Positions 1-11,749 of a stretch of DNA of 64,000 nucleotides are shown here, in pieces (within the stretch, counting starts at the first letter, position 1; each line of letters starts with the position of its first letter). The stretch comes from Rotaria socialis (lineage: Eukaryota; Rotifera; Eurotatoria; Philodinida; Philodinidae), in assembly GCA_905331475.1 (NCBI GenBank), contig CAJNYU010004621.1, forward strand, positions 50,030 to 114,029, in the 5' to 3' direction. The translations under genes and the position numbers were made by a program. The notes beneath the pieces are model-generated. The model worked only from the letters and a program-made list of their open reading frames with translations. It was not told the DNA's origin and made no database searches.

Positions 1-122
1 ATGGCAAATGAGAGGCGAATTGGGAACGGGCGTCTGGGTAGTTTAAAGGCAAAAGTGTATCGGAACCCATGTTGCGAATACCGGATCATTTTTTGCGGTA
101 ACGGGAGCCATTAAGCTGACCG

Positions 123-156
123 GTAAAACCGCCGATTTTCATGCGGTTTTTGTTAC
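123..156. repeat. Perfect 8-bp inverted repeat at the end of the helicase homology
   Basis: AAAACCGC (125-132) and GCGGTTTT (143-150) are perfect inverted copies separated by 10 bp; flanking GTAA/TTAC bases extend the pairing imperfectly. The hairpin overlaps the stop codon of the helicase fragment. Helitrons end in a short hairpin close to a CTRR terminus, but no clear CTRR was found at the right spacing, so a terminal role is only a guess. Confidence 0.4.
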
Positions 157-405
157 ATGGGAAGGCACCAAACTAATCCTTTGTATAAGAGTTCTGTTCT
201 CTTTTTTAAATCCTGTCACAACTTCGGAATCGACTGTGTGATTATGTAAAAGTCTCTCAATGAGTCCGACACCGTTGCAGAGTCCTCCATTGGTATCTAA
301 ATTTTGAAGAAACATCACTATTGAACCAACCTTCAAGTTGAATTTATGAGGAAGCATCCATGACGGTTTAAGACTATTCAGAAATTCAGTTGTTCCATTT
401 GTGAC
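139..405 (-). pseudogene. Helitron/PIF1-type helicase fragment
   Basis: An open frame of 72 codons (139-357) resembles the C-terminal part of the PIF1-like helicases carried by Helitron transposons: the stretches LPHKFNLKVGS, LDTNGGLCNG and ISLVPS sit in the family order. The same frame can be read upstream to about 405 (EFLNSLKPSW). Homology stops at the TGA at 139. No helicase motifs I-VI, Rep domain or other Helitron parts are visible, although the element could continue off the left edge. Best read as a transposon remnant. A host PIF1 helicase is less likely because neighbouring exons are absent. Confidence 0.6.
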
Positions 406-898
406 AGCTTGTATTTACTACTCACTACCGAATCGATATATCGTAGATACATCTATTTTATTGTCATCTGTTGATGATTTAAAATTATTGATTAATTGTT
501 CATGTAATTTTAACTGTTTAAAAACAGTAAAATAGACAAAAAAGAATGGATAGAAGATAATAATAATTATTATTATTAAATAAAACAAACTACTGAGAAT
601 ATAAATATAATCATGAATTACTGATGTTTTCACAAAGAATAGAAATAAAATTATTTATATACATATTATATACGTATTCATTCTCTCCAAATATTTGGAA
701 TGCAAAGAAATAAATATCAAAACAAAGTTTGAGCACTCTTTATCACAAAAAAAACCAAAGAAACTAAGTAAATCAGTAAAGGTGACAAGTCGTCAAAAAA
801 AGAAAAGAAGAAAAACAATTCTCTTATGCTGGTCGTTGCAAAACATATCATCTGACCACATTGATGAAATAGAATTTTGGACGAAAAATAACTAAATA

Positions 899-2736
899 TT
901 AAAATTCTGTTATTGTTTGAGTTATTTGTGAACATATTCTTTGTAAATCTTGCGATTTAGCAAGAAGTGTTTGATTAAAATCATTCGTTTTCGACTCAAA
1001 TAAATCACGAAGACGAACTAATTGTTGTGCGTTTCGATTGGATGACCGTGGTAATGTCCCACCACCACCGATCTGGACATTTTGTGGTGAACGTCTTTGA
1101 ATTTTAGTGACTTCATTACGAAGTCCTTGATTATCTTCTTCAGCTGACTAAAATATATAGAATTAAATAGAAGTATGTAGATTAGAAGCATGGACTAATT
1201 ATATCATACAGCTAAACGATCTTCCAAAGTATTTATTTGAGTAGTATAACGTTGAATTTGATTTTCAAGCTGCATAATTTTCTAAAAGCGAAATCATTTA
1301 GCATAGAGCAAAAAAAAGAGTAGAAGACTACATACTTGTTCTTGTTCCTGATTACGTTGATCAGCATTATCAAGTAGACATTTCAATTCTTGTGTTTCAT
1401 TGTTTTGTCCATCACTGGATGGATGATGAGTGGAAACCTTGAAATTTACAGAGAATTTTTTATAAAGATTTGTTTTTCTTAAGTACCAAAAAAAGGATTT
1501 CTAGATCTTTTTTTGTCGACACTCATAGTTTCATAAAAACTATTCAATAGAAAAGTTTTTACAGGTAACTTATTGACTACTCTAGAGATCGAATAGAGTA
1601 GTACCATAATTTAAATTCAATATAGAATAACTCTTCACCGAACAAAAAACGTGACTTTATATGTTTCGTCAAATATGTGAGATATCGTAATGGAACGCTT
1701 TTTTGTGTCACCCAAAAATGTATACCGCTGATTGACTTTAAAAATAGGAATTTTGTTATTTTACCATTTGTCGAAGACGAGTACATTCATCTCGATAGAA
1801 TTGCAATTGTCTTTTCCATTCTTCAACATTGGCATGACTTTCTTGTAATGCTGTAGTTAACTTTGCATTATTATTACGTAATATTTCTAATTCTTCTTGC
1901 CATTTCTTCGCATTGTTTGAACTGAATAAGTATTAATTGATAAACGAGAATGTTTGATATTTTTTAATTTTTTCTAAAATCTACCTTTGAGCTAGGGCAA
2001 TTTTCAGATGAGCATTTTCTTGTTTAAGCTGATTTTGCGCCGATGAATCTAATCCGGTAGATTGGACTGACCAATCCCCTTCGGACTTGAAAAAACGATC
2101 AAATTTTGTTTGATAGATTAGAAAAAAAAGATTAAGACATACTCGAGGTGTTTGCCGAGCATCAACACTACTACTTCGAGCTTCACCTTGTTTTAGTGCG
2201 TGACGTGTTGCATCTTTAACCTCAATAAATTTATCCATAAACTGAATATTGAATGAAACAAAACAGAAACGTTAAATCGAGAAGACAAAAAACAAACAGG
2301 AATAATTTACTCGTGTTAGTTCAGGCTCATTAGCAAAACCTAAACCATAAACATGATTTGCTCGTGAATCAACCCACTGACAAAATTTCTGTGATGTTTT
2401 CGTAAAACTCATTCGAGCTGTAATTATTGTATTAATCAGTACTTTTGATCCATCGATAGATACAATACGATAAACATTTTTTACTGAATCATGAAATATT
2501 TGCACATTAACTAAAATTGATGTTTTTCACTAGACTAGATGAATTCTTTTTTTTTATTGCTTTGCACTCTTTACATACCAGCACCATTCGATAATGGTAG
2601 CCAAGTTTTACGTGTATCAGGATCAACTTGAAATATATGTGCTTTACATGTGAATAGTGGTGATTGTTCACTAATGAAAAGCAAAAGAAAAGAATTAATA
2701 AATGTTCTCAAATTAATCGTAATTCGTTTACCCCAT
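899..2736 (-). CDS. HOMER: Homer scaffold protein (EVH1 + coiled coil)
   Basis: Nine exons on the complement: 2732-2736, 2579-2670, 2311-2510, 2143-2241, 1985-2085, 1765-1921, 1336-1437, 1210-1281, 899-1147, giving 358 residues; Homer proteins are usually about 350-370. The first coding exon is only ATGGG, spliced to a segment reading EQSPLF, which matches the family start MGEQPIF. The EVH1 domain (about 1-105) is very well conserved: [42 protein letters not shown]. Residues from about 130 to the end are predicted coiled coil, the oligomerisation region. Homer binds PPxxF ligands such as metabotropic glutamate and IP3 receptors and tethers them at signalling sites. The 327-bp intron at 1438-1764 is long for this locus. 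Head-to-head with SF3B4. Confidence 0.95.
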
Positions 2737-3779
2737 GTTGGTATCAAGATGCATGTTTGGTTTTTATAACGAAAAAAAAGGCTAATGTCAAAAAAAAGAA
2801 ACTTGCAAAGGTGGTGTATATATAAGTGAGGTGTAAGGTAGCCTCTTCTTTGTAACCTATTCGATACAAAAATAAACAATGCCTCAAGCAAGTAAGAACA
2901 GAACGAAAAAGAAAGAGAGAGAAATTCAATCTCAAGTAAGTAAACTGAACTATACGATCATTCCATAGTTTATTTTTTCGACAACATACACTTTTCGTTA
3001 TATAGAAGAACACTGAACGAAATAAGTTGTAGAGCTGGACGACATCTATTGATTATTTTAAATATGTAAAATACATCTCTTAGACTATAGACAATCATGC
3101 GAAGATTTATTTTTGTTTGAGAACACGGCTGTATTTCGTGTATATGTTATATGATGACATTCTTCATTCAAGAGAACAACTCAAGCATATTTGACTACGA
3201 TGTGAATCGATATGAACCATTCATTTTTTTTTATTCGGGGGCAATTTTACATACCATTTAAGCATAAAACTAAACGATATTCAAGTATTAAAACATTTGA
3301 GATCTCTTGTTACTATAGTATGAACAAACATGCACCTATTTGACTTTCGTGCTTTTTTTTTCATAAAATATTCAAGAATTGATCTAGGGGACTGTTTGAA
3401 TAATATTTATTGATTGTAATTGAAACAGTCAGCGATGATAGAGTACTTGAAAGAAAACATTTAATATTTAGTTCTATTGATTTTAATTTCATAAGATATA
3501 TGACGATCACTATGTTGCGTAGGATGCTTGCCACAAATTACTAAAAGAAAAGTCGAACTCTTCTGCCCTCTATACAATAGACGTTGACCATTGGTACTTT
3601 TCATTTCGTCCAATCAAAAACCACTACAATTGGTCAATGTAAAAAAAAGAAATTTGTCAAGTTTTGTTTCTACGTTAAGATTTATGCATTGTTCTTTTAG
3701 TGAAATCTATACGCTTATCTGGTTTCAGATTATATATTTAACATAAACGGAACATTGTTAAATATTACTCTTTTTGACA
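2737..3779. promoter_or_regulatory. Shared divergent promoter region, Homer / SF3B4
   Basis: About 1.04 kb separates the two start codons of genes facing away from each other, so both promoters must lie here. A candidate splice acceptor (TTTCAG) ends at about 3729, some 50 bp before the SF3B4 ATG, and may mark a 5'UTR intron or a trans-splice site. No other coding signal was seen. Confidence 0.5.
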
Positions 3780-5122
3780 ATGTCTGCTGTACCAGTCGCT
3801 GAAAGAAATCAAGATGCAACTATCTATGTTGGTGGTCTTGATGAACGGGTAAATGAATCTATTCTATGGGAATTATTTGTTCAAGCCGGTCCTGTTGGTG
3901 AGTTCAAATCAATGAATTTCTAAGCTAAAAAGTAATTATTTTCCGAATCTTTCCAACAGTTAATGTGCATCAACCCAAAGATCGTGTAACTATAAATCAT
4001 CAGGGTTATGGTTTTGTTGAATTTCTTACAGAAGAAGATGCAGATTATGCAATAAAAATAATGAATATGATTAAACTCTATGGCAAACCAATACGTGTCA
4101 ATAAAGTAAGTACAAACTATTGACATTCAAATTTATCTATTGATTATTTTAATTTTAGGCATCAGCTCATCAAAAAAATTTGGATGTTGGTGCAAACTTA
4201 TTTATTGGTAATCTTGATCCAGAAGTTGACGAGAAATTATTATACGATACATTTTCTGCATTTGGTGTTATTTTGCAAACACCTAAAGTAAGTTTTTCTT
4301 TTTTTTTTTATTGAAGTTCCGGCTGCATTAATAACAAATGAGCGCTTGTTCTCTTACAGATTATGCGTGATCCAGATTCGGGCAATTCAAAAGGATATGC
4401 CTTTATTAATTTTGCTAATTTCGATGGATCTGATACAGCATTAGAAGCAATGAATGGTCAATATTTATGTAATCGACCTATCACAGTTTCATATGCATTT
4501 AAAAAAGATTCGAAAGGTGAACGACATGGTTCAGCAGCTGAACGATTACTCGCTGCACAAAATCCATTATCACATTCAGATAAACCACATACATTGTTCG
4601 TATCTCGAATTTCTTTCATCTACTTAACAGAATATGATTTGGATATTTTAGATTTGCTGATCAACCACAATTTGCACCAGCTCCACCAGTACCACCACCA
4701 GTCAATCCATTTCCAATTGCATCATGGTTACCATATGGTGCACTCGGTGGTCTACCGCTTCCACCTGGTTTGCCAGGTCTTCCACCTCCACCACCACCAT
4801 TTGCAATGGTACGTTGATTTCATAGCGAAAATGCATTTCGATGTCCTACGTATAATAGAAATCACTAAGAAATAATAATCAGTTCGAACTTTGACTAAAC
4901 CATTTTCTCTTGATCTTTCATAAGTAGTAATCTACAATTTGAATATTTATTTTTAGCAAATGCCACGTCCACCATTAGCTCCAACGCCAACTGGAGGAGC
5001 TCCATTCGTAAGTTCTTTTTTTCATTGGATAAATCAATTCTAATTATTTTCGTTTTTAGCGACCACCTCCACCTCCACCACCTAATCGGCCACCACCTCC
5101 TCCACCACCAATGATGCAATAG
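3780..5122 (+). CDS. SF3B4: Splicing factor 3B subunit 4 (SAP49)
   Basis: Seven exons: 3780-3897, 3960-4105, 4159-4287, 4360-4595, 4652-4808, 4957-5007, 5060-5122; 299 residues. SF3B4 is part of the U2 snRNP SF3b complex and contacts pre-mRNA upstream of the branch point. RRM1 (about 13-91) has IYVGGLD and GYGFVEF; RRM2 (about 98-185) has LFIGNLDP and KGYAFINF; the tail is rich in Pro and Gly and ends in poly-proline runs, as in the family, but is shorter than the human tail. The exon end at 4595 uses a weak donor (GTTCGT), chosen because it alone gives the conserved join HTLFAD; the neighbouring GTATCT would put a stop in frame. Next gene starts 160 bp downstream. Confidence 0.95.
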
Positions 5123-5159
5123 ATACTTCGTTTTCATTTTTTCACTCATTATGTATTGA

Positions 5160-5202
5160 AATAAATGTTCATTTTGTTTGTTTATTTGTTGTCTTAAATA
5201 AA
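5160..5202 (+). promoter_or_regulatory. Two AATAAA poly(A) signals after SF3B4
   Basis: AATAAA occurs at 5160-5165 and again at 5197-5202, 38 and 75 bp past the SF3B4 stop. Both precede the start codon of the next gene on the same strand at 5283, so SF3B4 can be polyadenylated before that gene begins. Confidence 0.6.
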
Positions 5203-5282
5203 GAAAAAAAGTGCATGAATGACCTATGTTTATTTCTCAAAGAAAAATAAATAAAACAAAAAAAGATCTTCTATTAAAGATA

Positions 5283-7602
5283 ATGATTTCTAATCGATTT
5301 CGTTTATTGTCCATATTGAACAAAACATTTTCCTATTCAAAACGATGGACAATCGCAACATCGGAAATTCGTATAAGTAAAATACCAATAAAAAGATCTA
5401 TGTATGCCTATAAACGTTTACAAACAACCTACTATGATTGGATGGAAGCTGTTAATCGTGTTGATATTAAACAAGAGAATTTTCATCGGTCATTAGTCAT
5501 ACGTGCAACAATAAGACAAATTCTCCGTTATATGCATGATGGTTATATTGATGTTGAACAATGGCAAACATTTCGTGATTATCTGGTTAAAAAAGATATT
5601 GGCGTATCAAGATTATTCGATGGAATCTTCATACATGAATGTATTAATTTTCAGCGTTTTCTAATGGGTCTATCGTATATTAATTATTTAAAATATGAAA
5701 ATGTTCCATTAACACCAACTGGTTTATCCATGTTATTATTATTAGCACGAGAAATTGATATTCGCCCTGAATTAAATGAACATTGTTTAGAAGAAAGTCT
5801 TTTATTAAATGCTTATCAAGAATTTCTTTCGTGTAAAGTCGTTCCTGATGCAATGCTTGCATTACCAATAATAGCCGGTTTAACATTGACAACGCAATGG
5901 AAAGAAGCACTGATATATTTACCAACACTCGATAATGATCTTCATGGCTTGCAGCAAGCATTAGGTTTTGTTTTAACTGCAGCAGCGAAATTTCATGATT
6001 ACGAATTTTTCTTCTCACTTCTGGATAATATTTCACAAACGGAATCGATTCGTTTACATGAAGAGCGTCAACGAATACGTACAACGGCAACAGGTGATGT
6101 TAAACAAAAACTGACCATCGATCAACAAATACAACGTCCTGTAGCACCGTCAAGAATTAAGGAAAGTGATTATTATTTAATTGCAAAAACATCACAAGCT
6201 TATGAAACATTTACGAATTATCTAACGGGAGAAAAAGATAAGCAAATTGAAACGCTAACCAAACTATTGGAGAAAACAGCAAGCAATGGTTATATACCAC
6301 CGGTGTCATTTGTAAAATCATTAGAAAAAAAATTAAAAGAGTACGTGTTCCTATAGAAATTTTCGATATCAAATTCTAAAGAAAAAATTTAATGGTTTCT
6401 ATTTAAACAATCTACTAATGAAATTGTCTTAAAACGAGACTAGTGACATTCTTGTTTAATTTAGGCTTGATCCAACTAAGTACAATTGTGAATATATCTG
6501 TTTCTGTCCGAAGTATGTTGTCATAGTCATTTTTCCGTACATGAACTTTCTTAATTCTAGTGGTAAATCTCTGGATAATAAATCCACATTACCATCGATT
6601 GAACCAACGGAAAAAGAATGCGAAAATATACATTCTCATGTTCGAAATAATTTCCAAGCATTACTTGAAACTCATTGTCCTAAAGTATTATTCTTTTAGT
6701 TTATGGAATCTCTGATTAAAATTTGTATAGGTAGCCGAAGGTCCATCAAAATTATTAAAACATCTCTCTGACTCTGAACCGTTTGATGTTGTTTTCGATT
6801 GTCTTCATTATCCAGCACTTGAAATTGACTGGCGCATACGCCATCCATTGTATGTATGTAAAAATATTGTTCAATGGAATGAAATAAAAACAATGCAAAA
6901 TTCTTTTTTTTCTTCCATGCAGATCAAACGTGTTCTCTATCAAATAGTTGATGAAAAAGGGAAACGATGTCTAGTCATTGGTAAAGTCGATCTTGCTGAT
7001 TTTGTTGAATCACTTCTAATGCCTGCTGAACTCGTGTCGGTTATTCGTGTACCTTATGAGTAATCATTTTTTTTCTTTTAATGAATATTTTTTCTTTTAA
7101 TTGATTTTTATATTTACTGAAAGATCTATTAAAAGTCCATTACCATTATTATCAGCACTATACCATAGTCCAACAACATTACTGGCTAGTCCTATAGACC
7201 AACAGGATTATAAAACTTTATTAGGTTTAAATAATGTTGATATATTTAGTCGATGGATACAAACTCATCAGTTGGTTCCCGTTACTAAACCAGATTTAGT
7301 CTATCTTCAAGTAAGAATCAGATATGCGAGTAAATCATATACTCATATAAATAAATGAAATATTCACATCATACATACCACTGACCAATGTTTTGTGTGT
7401 TTGATAATCGATCTCAAAAATAGAAATTTTTGAAGTTATTATTTGTTTTTTCTTCTTCTTCTTCTTCTAGGCTCCGTGTCTATATTCAACACGTGTACAT
7501 GTGAATACGTCTGAATGGCTAATACCTTATTTTGATGGATCGCCTCTAACCGAGCCCGAGAATGTTCAAACGTGGTTTCGCGTTCAAATAAATAATAATT
7601 AA
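5283..7602 (+). CDS. PRORP-family protein with lost nuclease residues (pseudoenzyme candidate)
   Basis: Seven exons: 5283-6340, 6465-6512, 6561-6684, 6731-6853, 6923-7059, 7124-7310, 7471-7602; 602 residues (human PRORP 583). The start at 5283 was preferred to the in-frame ATG at 5226 because a splice acceptor (TTAAAG) ends 3 bp before it and the product then opens with an Arg-rich, acid-poor mitochondrial presequence. A helical PPR-like N-terminal half, a Cys cluster (YNCEYICFC) and the PRORP C-terminal pattern (SEWLIPYFDG ... TWFRV) are present. In the NYN metallonuclease domain only D433 (VFDCLH) remains. The positions matching the three other catalytic aspartates of the downstream paralogue are K500, S501 and S519, and the usual Asn is H436. 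Probably not an active nuclease; it may be a structural or regulatory partner. The reading frame is intact over all exons, so it is not a simple pseudogene. Confidence 0.8.
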
Positions 7603-7660
7603 AAGATATTTAGCATGTTATTTGTTGTTATGGCATCGTTTTTTTCTTGTTTGTTTTCAG

Positions 7661-10107
7661 ATGTTATTACATTATCAACGTCGTCTATTATTAAATCTAT
7701 GTCGACAAACTGTATCGATATCAAATCATATTCAATCTGTATATCATAGTGAAGTCTCAAAAACGATTCAAATTCGTCATGTAACTTTTAATACTCCAAT
7801 AAAAAAGAAAATTCTATTAAAAATCAATACTGTTCTCAATGAAACTGAAGATCTCATTGGAAGTCAAAATGGTTCCGATGCAACGAATATAACTTATTTA
7901 AATAATGAACTTGTTCTATCGGAACGTATGGTTAAATTTCCATTTCATTATCGATGTTTACTGGAACAGCAATTTGCTATATGTCAAGATCGTTGGGTAA
8001 CCAATGATGAATGGCAAGAATTGTATAATATTGTTGGCGAAACAACTAAGCCAATATTCGGATCGGTTACAATGTTGGTTTGTGTACAGTTGAAACATAT
8101 TGAACGTGGCCGATCATTATATGAATTTATTCAAAACAGATATCCGGCTTTACTAACGTTAACATCAACGACGTGCACAGCTTTTATGAATTTATTGGCT
8201 CTAGACTTTTTTACTTTAAATGGAAAAAAACATGGTCAAGATTATTCGCTTCATGAAAAAGAAATATGTGATGTTTATGAAAAATGTGTGAGAGATAAAA
8301 AACAGGTGAGAGGGATTTTTCTTTTTCAAAATTCAGTCATTATTTTTCCTTTTTTTTGCAGTCGATTGTAGCTTCGGCCGCTGCATTAGGAATAATCAAA
8401 GGTCTATGTGTAACTCGACTTTGGCATGAGGCCTATTCTTATTTACCATTTACTAACGATGATGATCAATTACAAGCAATGACCGAGTAAATTATTTTTA
8501 TTCTTGTCAAATGAAAACTTGAAGTACAACAATTTCATATTCTTAGGGTTTGTCTAGCTGCCTTACATAATGATGATATCGATACGGCAATAAAATTAGT
8601 TAAAAATTTTAAAAATCCACCACCCAGTGATAGTGCTGCTGCAACAATATCAAGTGTATTAAACGACATGGTGCGAGACATGTTTAGAAATTTAAATGAA
8701 AAAAACGAAAAATCTTATGAATTTATTCAACATCTATTTCAATATTTATCTACATTAGATTATTTCATTGAGAAATCAGCGGTAGACGAAATAAAAACGT
8801 TTTTTGCTAAGTACACTTTCGTTAAATAATCTATAGTTTTGATTTTGAATAACAATTTTTGTTTTCGTACAGATATACATCAAATGCATTTAACCATGGC
8901 ATAACAATGGTATACCCAAAGTAAATTGATCAATATATATTTATTTATTCGTCTATGGAAATGTTTCTATTTAGTGGTGTCTGTAAGGAATTACCTGGTT
9001 TGAGTTTAACAAGTGGAGACTTGACTAATGATGAATTCAAGTTTTTACTTGATTATCTTAAAGAAACTGCGTATACTGAAAAGGAAGTTTATAATGTAAG
9101 TTAACATATAATAGAATACAATTAGAATTGATTAACATAATGTGAAATTTATTGAGTGACGAAATTTTACATTGAAACTAGACCTGTGTAGAATCTCTTT
9201 GATCTAAATAATCTTGTGAGGTTTGCTTTTCTGATATTCAAAGACTGCAACCCCCATTGAATTCGAAAAACTACAAGCAGTTCTTGCGCGAAATAAATTT
9301 ACTATGATTGTGGATGGCTTAAATATACTCTATGGCATCGATCGATTTGCTACTGACCCTGTTAGTTCAATGGTTAAGGTAATATATACGTTATTATTCA
9401 TCATTTGAAGTAGTCTACTATTTGTTTTTTCTTAAGACAATTAATTTTCTTAAAAATTTACGCGTCTCTCGAGCCCAAATGTTATTCATAGTACGTAAAC
9501 ATGCTTTATCTCGTATACCACATGGTATAAAAAGAGATTTAAGTTCAATATGTGAAGTTTTTCTAGTCGATAACACGTAACTATGATTTATTTTAATTTG
9601 AATTCAGGAAAATTATTGTTTTTTTTCTTCTTTCTTTTAGTTCTCGCGATGATTGGTTTGTTTTATATGCAGCACTATATTCCCGAGCTTACGTTTTAAC
9701 CTCTGATATACTAAGAAAAGAACGTGGAATATCTAGTAAATCAACACCAGCCAAAGATACGCAAGTGAATGATAAATTACAAAAATGGCTCTATCGTTAT
9801 CAATACATGTTTGTTCGACAAGGAAATCGAACTTTTTTCAAAGTAAATTATCATTTTTCTTGAATAGTGTTGCTTGAATTTTATTTCTATTTAGCCACCA
9901 ATGGCCTACAAATTAAGAGCACAATATAAAGATAATGTTTGGTTAATTCCATATTTTAGCGAAAAACCGCAATCATTAGGCCAACGACCTGATAATTGGT
10001 TTTTTGTCTATAAAACATCGGACTATAAACAAACAAGGCCATTAACACCAAATCGCCAGTCGACGAATGAATCGTTTTCTGTTAAACCAGAGAAAAAATC
10101 TCTTTAA
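7661..10107 (+). CDS. PRORP: Mitochondrial RNase P protein (PRORP / MRPP3)
   Basis: Nine exons: 7661-8305, 8362-8486, 8547-8810, 8873-8920, 8975-9095, 9244-9378, 9437-9576, 9641-9842, 9895-10107; 630 residues. PRORP is the protein-only RNase P that cuts the 5' leader from mitochondrial tRNA precursors. The NYN nuclease core is complete: D425 and N428 (IVDGLNI), D496-D497 (SRDDWFVLYAAL) and D515 (VLTSD). The C-terminus has the family VWLIPYF ... NWFFVYK. In animal PRORPs the WHIP histidine is a zinc ligand; here it is Leu, and the CxxC pair is also lost, so the structural zinc site looks absent. The Arg-rich N-terminus (MLLHYQRRLLLNLCR) fits mitochondrial import. ATG 7661 follows a TTTTCAG acceptor directly, 58 bp after the stop of the paralogue, which suggests trans-splicing of a shared transcript. 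Confidence 0.88.
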
Positions 10108-11749
10108 TATTTTGTAGTTTATTGTTTTGAATAACAAATAAACTGTTAGGAAAAAGAAAAGCGTTAACTTGAAGTTCTCCACTGCTTCGCTCATTCTTTG
10201 CCATCGTTTATTAGCAATGTCTAAGCATTCTAACCGGTACAATCTGTGCGCTGATTTAATTTGACACAGTTGTTATTTAACAAATAGAAATAGTGTCAAT
10301 TTCTAACTTTCAAAAATAATCAATATTTATCAAAATATATAATGATGTTTTGAAATCAATTATCTTAAGTATCAAAAAAAAACAATATGAACCATAGAGT
10401 TATTTTTCGATTAAATCAATGACGAAAATAATGGTTAACAAGATAAATAAAGATCCTCTGAGGACAAGTATCACCTATAGTAAATTGTTCACTTAACAGA
10501 TATTTTAATAATTGCATCATAAAACTAGAGGAATGCGCCACTTCCATATGCGGCGAATTATAAAATGAGTCATGTTGCAAGGCTTTACTAAAAAATGCAT
10601 GTCATTCTCCATTAAATTTTCATTTTACAGATGACGTACATGAACTAATATAGCATCATGATTATATAACATATGAACAACTTCGAATAACATTTGACAA
10701 AAGCGAAATTTCAGTTTAATTTATTTTCTTTTTCGAAATTGTATTACTAACGATAAATAATGACACTTCACTTTTATTATTTTTTTATCCAAAAGAAAAT
10801 AAATTGTGATATATTAAATATCTCTCGAGTACAAAATTTCTGCTATCTAAAAATAAATACGCACATAAGATATAGATTTACAAATGGTAATATTACGCAA
10901 TAAAATATCATCTCTCCGTAGAAGGAAACGAAATCGACTACTGTTTTAATACGCATATGGAGTATTATCATTCAATAACCTAACATTCAAGGTCTCCATA
11001 CGAATAAGTTATCGTAAATTTAATTCACATATTCGTTTTTTTTTTCTATAATAAAACCAGAAAAGGTATTGAAGATTTTCGTTTTTCACATTCATTCGTT
11101 TAGTAAATATCTGTCAACATGAACGCAATTCTACGTTATTAATTAAATGTTTTTCTTTCTCAATTATTAGATTTATATCAAATCAGTATGAATATATAAT
11201 TCGTTATAAAAATAAAGAACACGAGCCTATAATCTCTATTAAGGATTCTTATGGCCTTGTCTTCGGTATTGTTTCTTTTTTGAAAGAGAAAAAAATCATT
11301 CCGATTGTTGTTATATACACAGTAAGCAGAGCAAGAAGGACATTATTATAACCACCATCGCATATATTCACTTTCTGCTGCAACATCACGAAAAAAAGAA
11401 ACTTATTGTGGATCTTCTCTTTCCTGTTCGCCTTCTTTTTTTTCTTCATTGCGTGAGTTCAACTTGTACAAAATATTTCTTACTACCTTCTGACATACAA
11501 TAATACGCAATTAGCAGTATAGACATTATTATTAAAATACATACTCAAATTTGATTGCTAATTAAATAAAAAAAAAAGAAGGGCGCTACACCTTATGATA
11601 ACGACTATGTCGTCGCGTCGCGTCCTTCTTCAACTATTGTAAACCTTGAGACGAGTCCGCAAGAAAGAAAAGGTATGCCAAACATTACTACAACTCTCCC
11701 TCTCTCTATATATGTATTTTCATGTAGGGACATTGAAGGAAAAAAATTA
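10108..11749. other. Intergenic, AT-rich
   Basis: About 1.6 kb with no frame I can support on either strand. AATAAA-like sequences just after 10125 fit the PRORP 3' end. A CT-rich run around 11695-11706 precedes the next gene and may be part of its 5' region. Confidence 0.5.

Noticed and set aside
418-633. 71-codon membrane-like frame on the complement
   Set aside because: Ile-rich translation of an AT repeat; no gene context.
4596-4651. U12-type intron in SF3B4 (GTATCT and TACTTAAC look suggestive)
   Set aside because: That donor is in phase 0 and gives a stop after either nearby acceptor; the phase-2 GT two codons earlier works with the standard TTTTAG acceptor.
4596-4875. Read-through of SF3B4 exon 4 to a stop at 4875
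   Set aside because: The extension is intronic then out of frame (His/Gln-rich); splicing from 4595 to 4652 restores the conserved HTLFAD and the Pro-rich tail.
5226-5282. Earlier ATG for the first PRORP-family gene
   Set aside because: It lies upstream of a splice acceptor ending 3 bp before ATG 5283 and adds a Lys-rich lead that masks the mitochondrial presequence.
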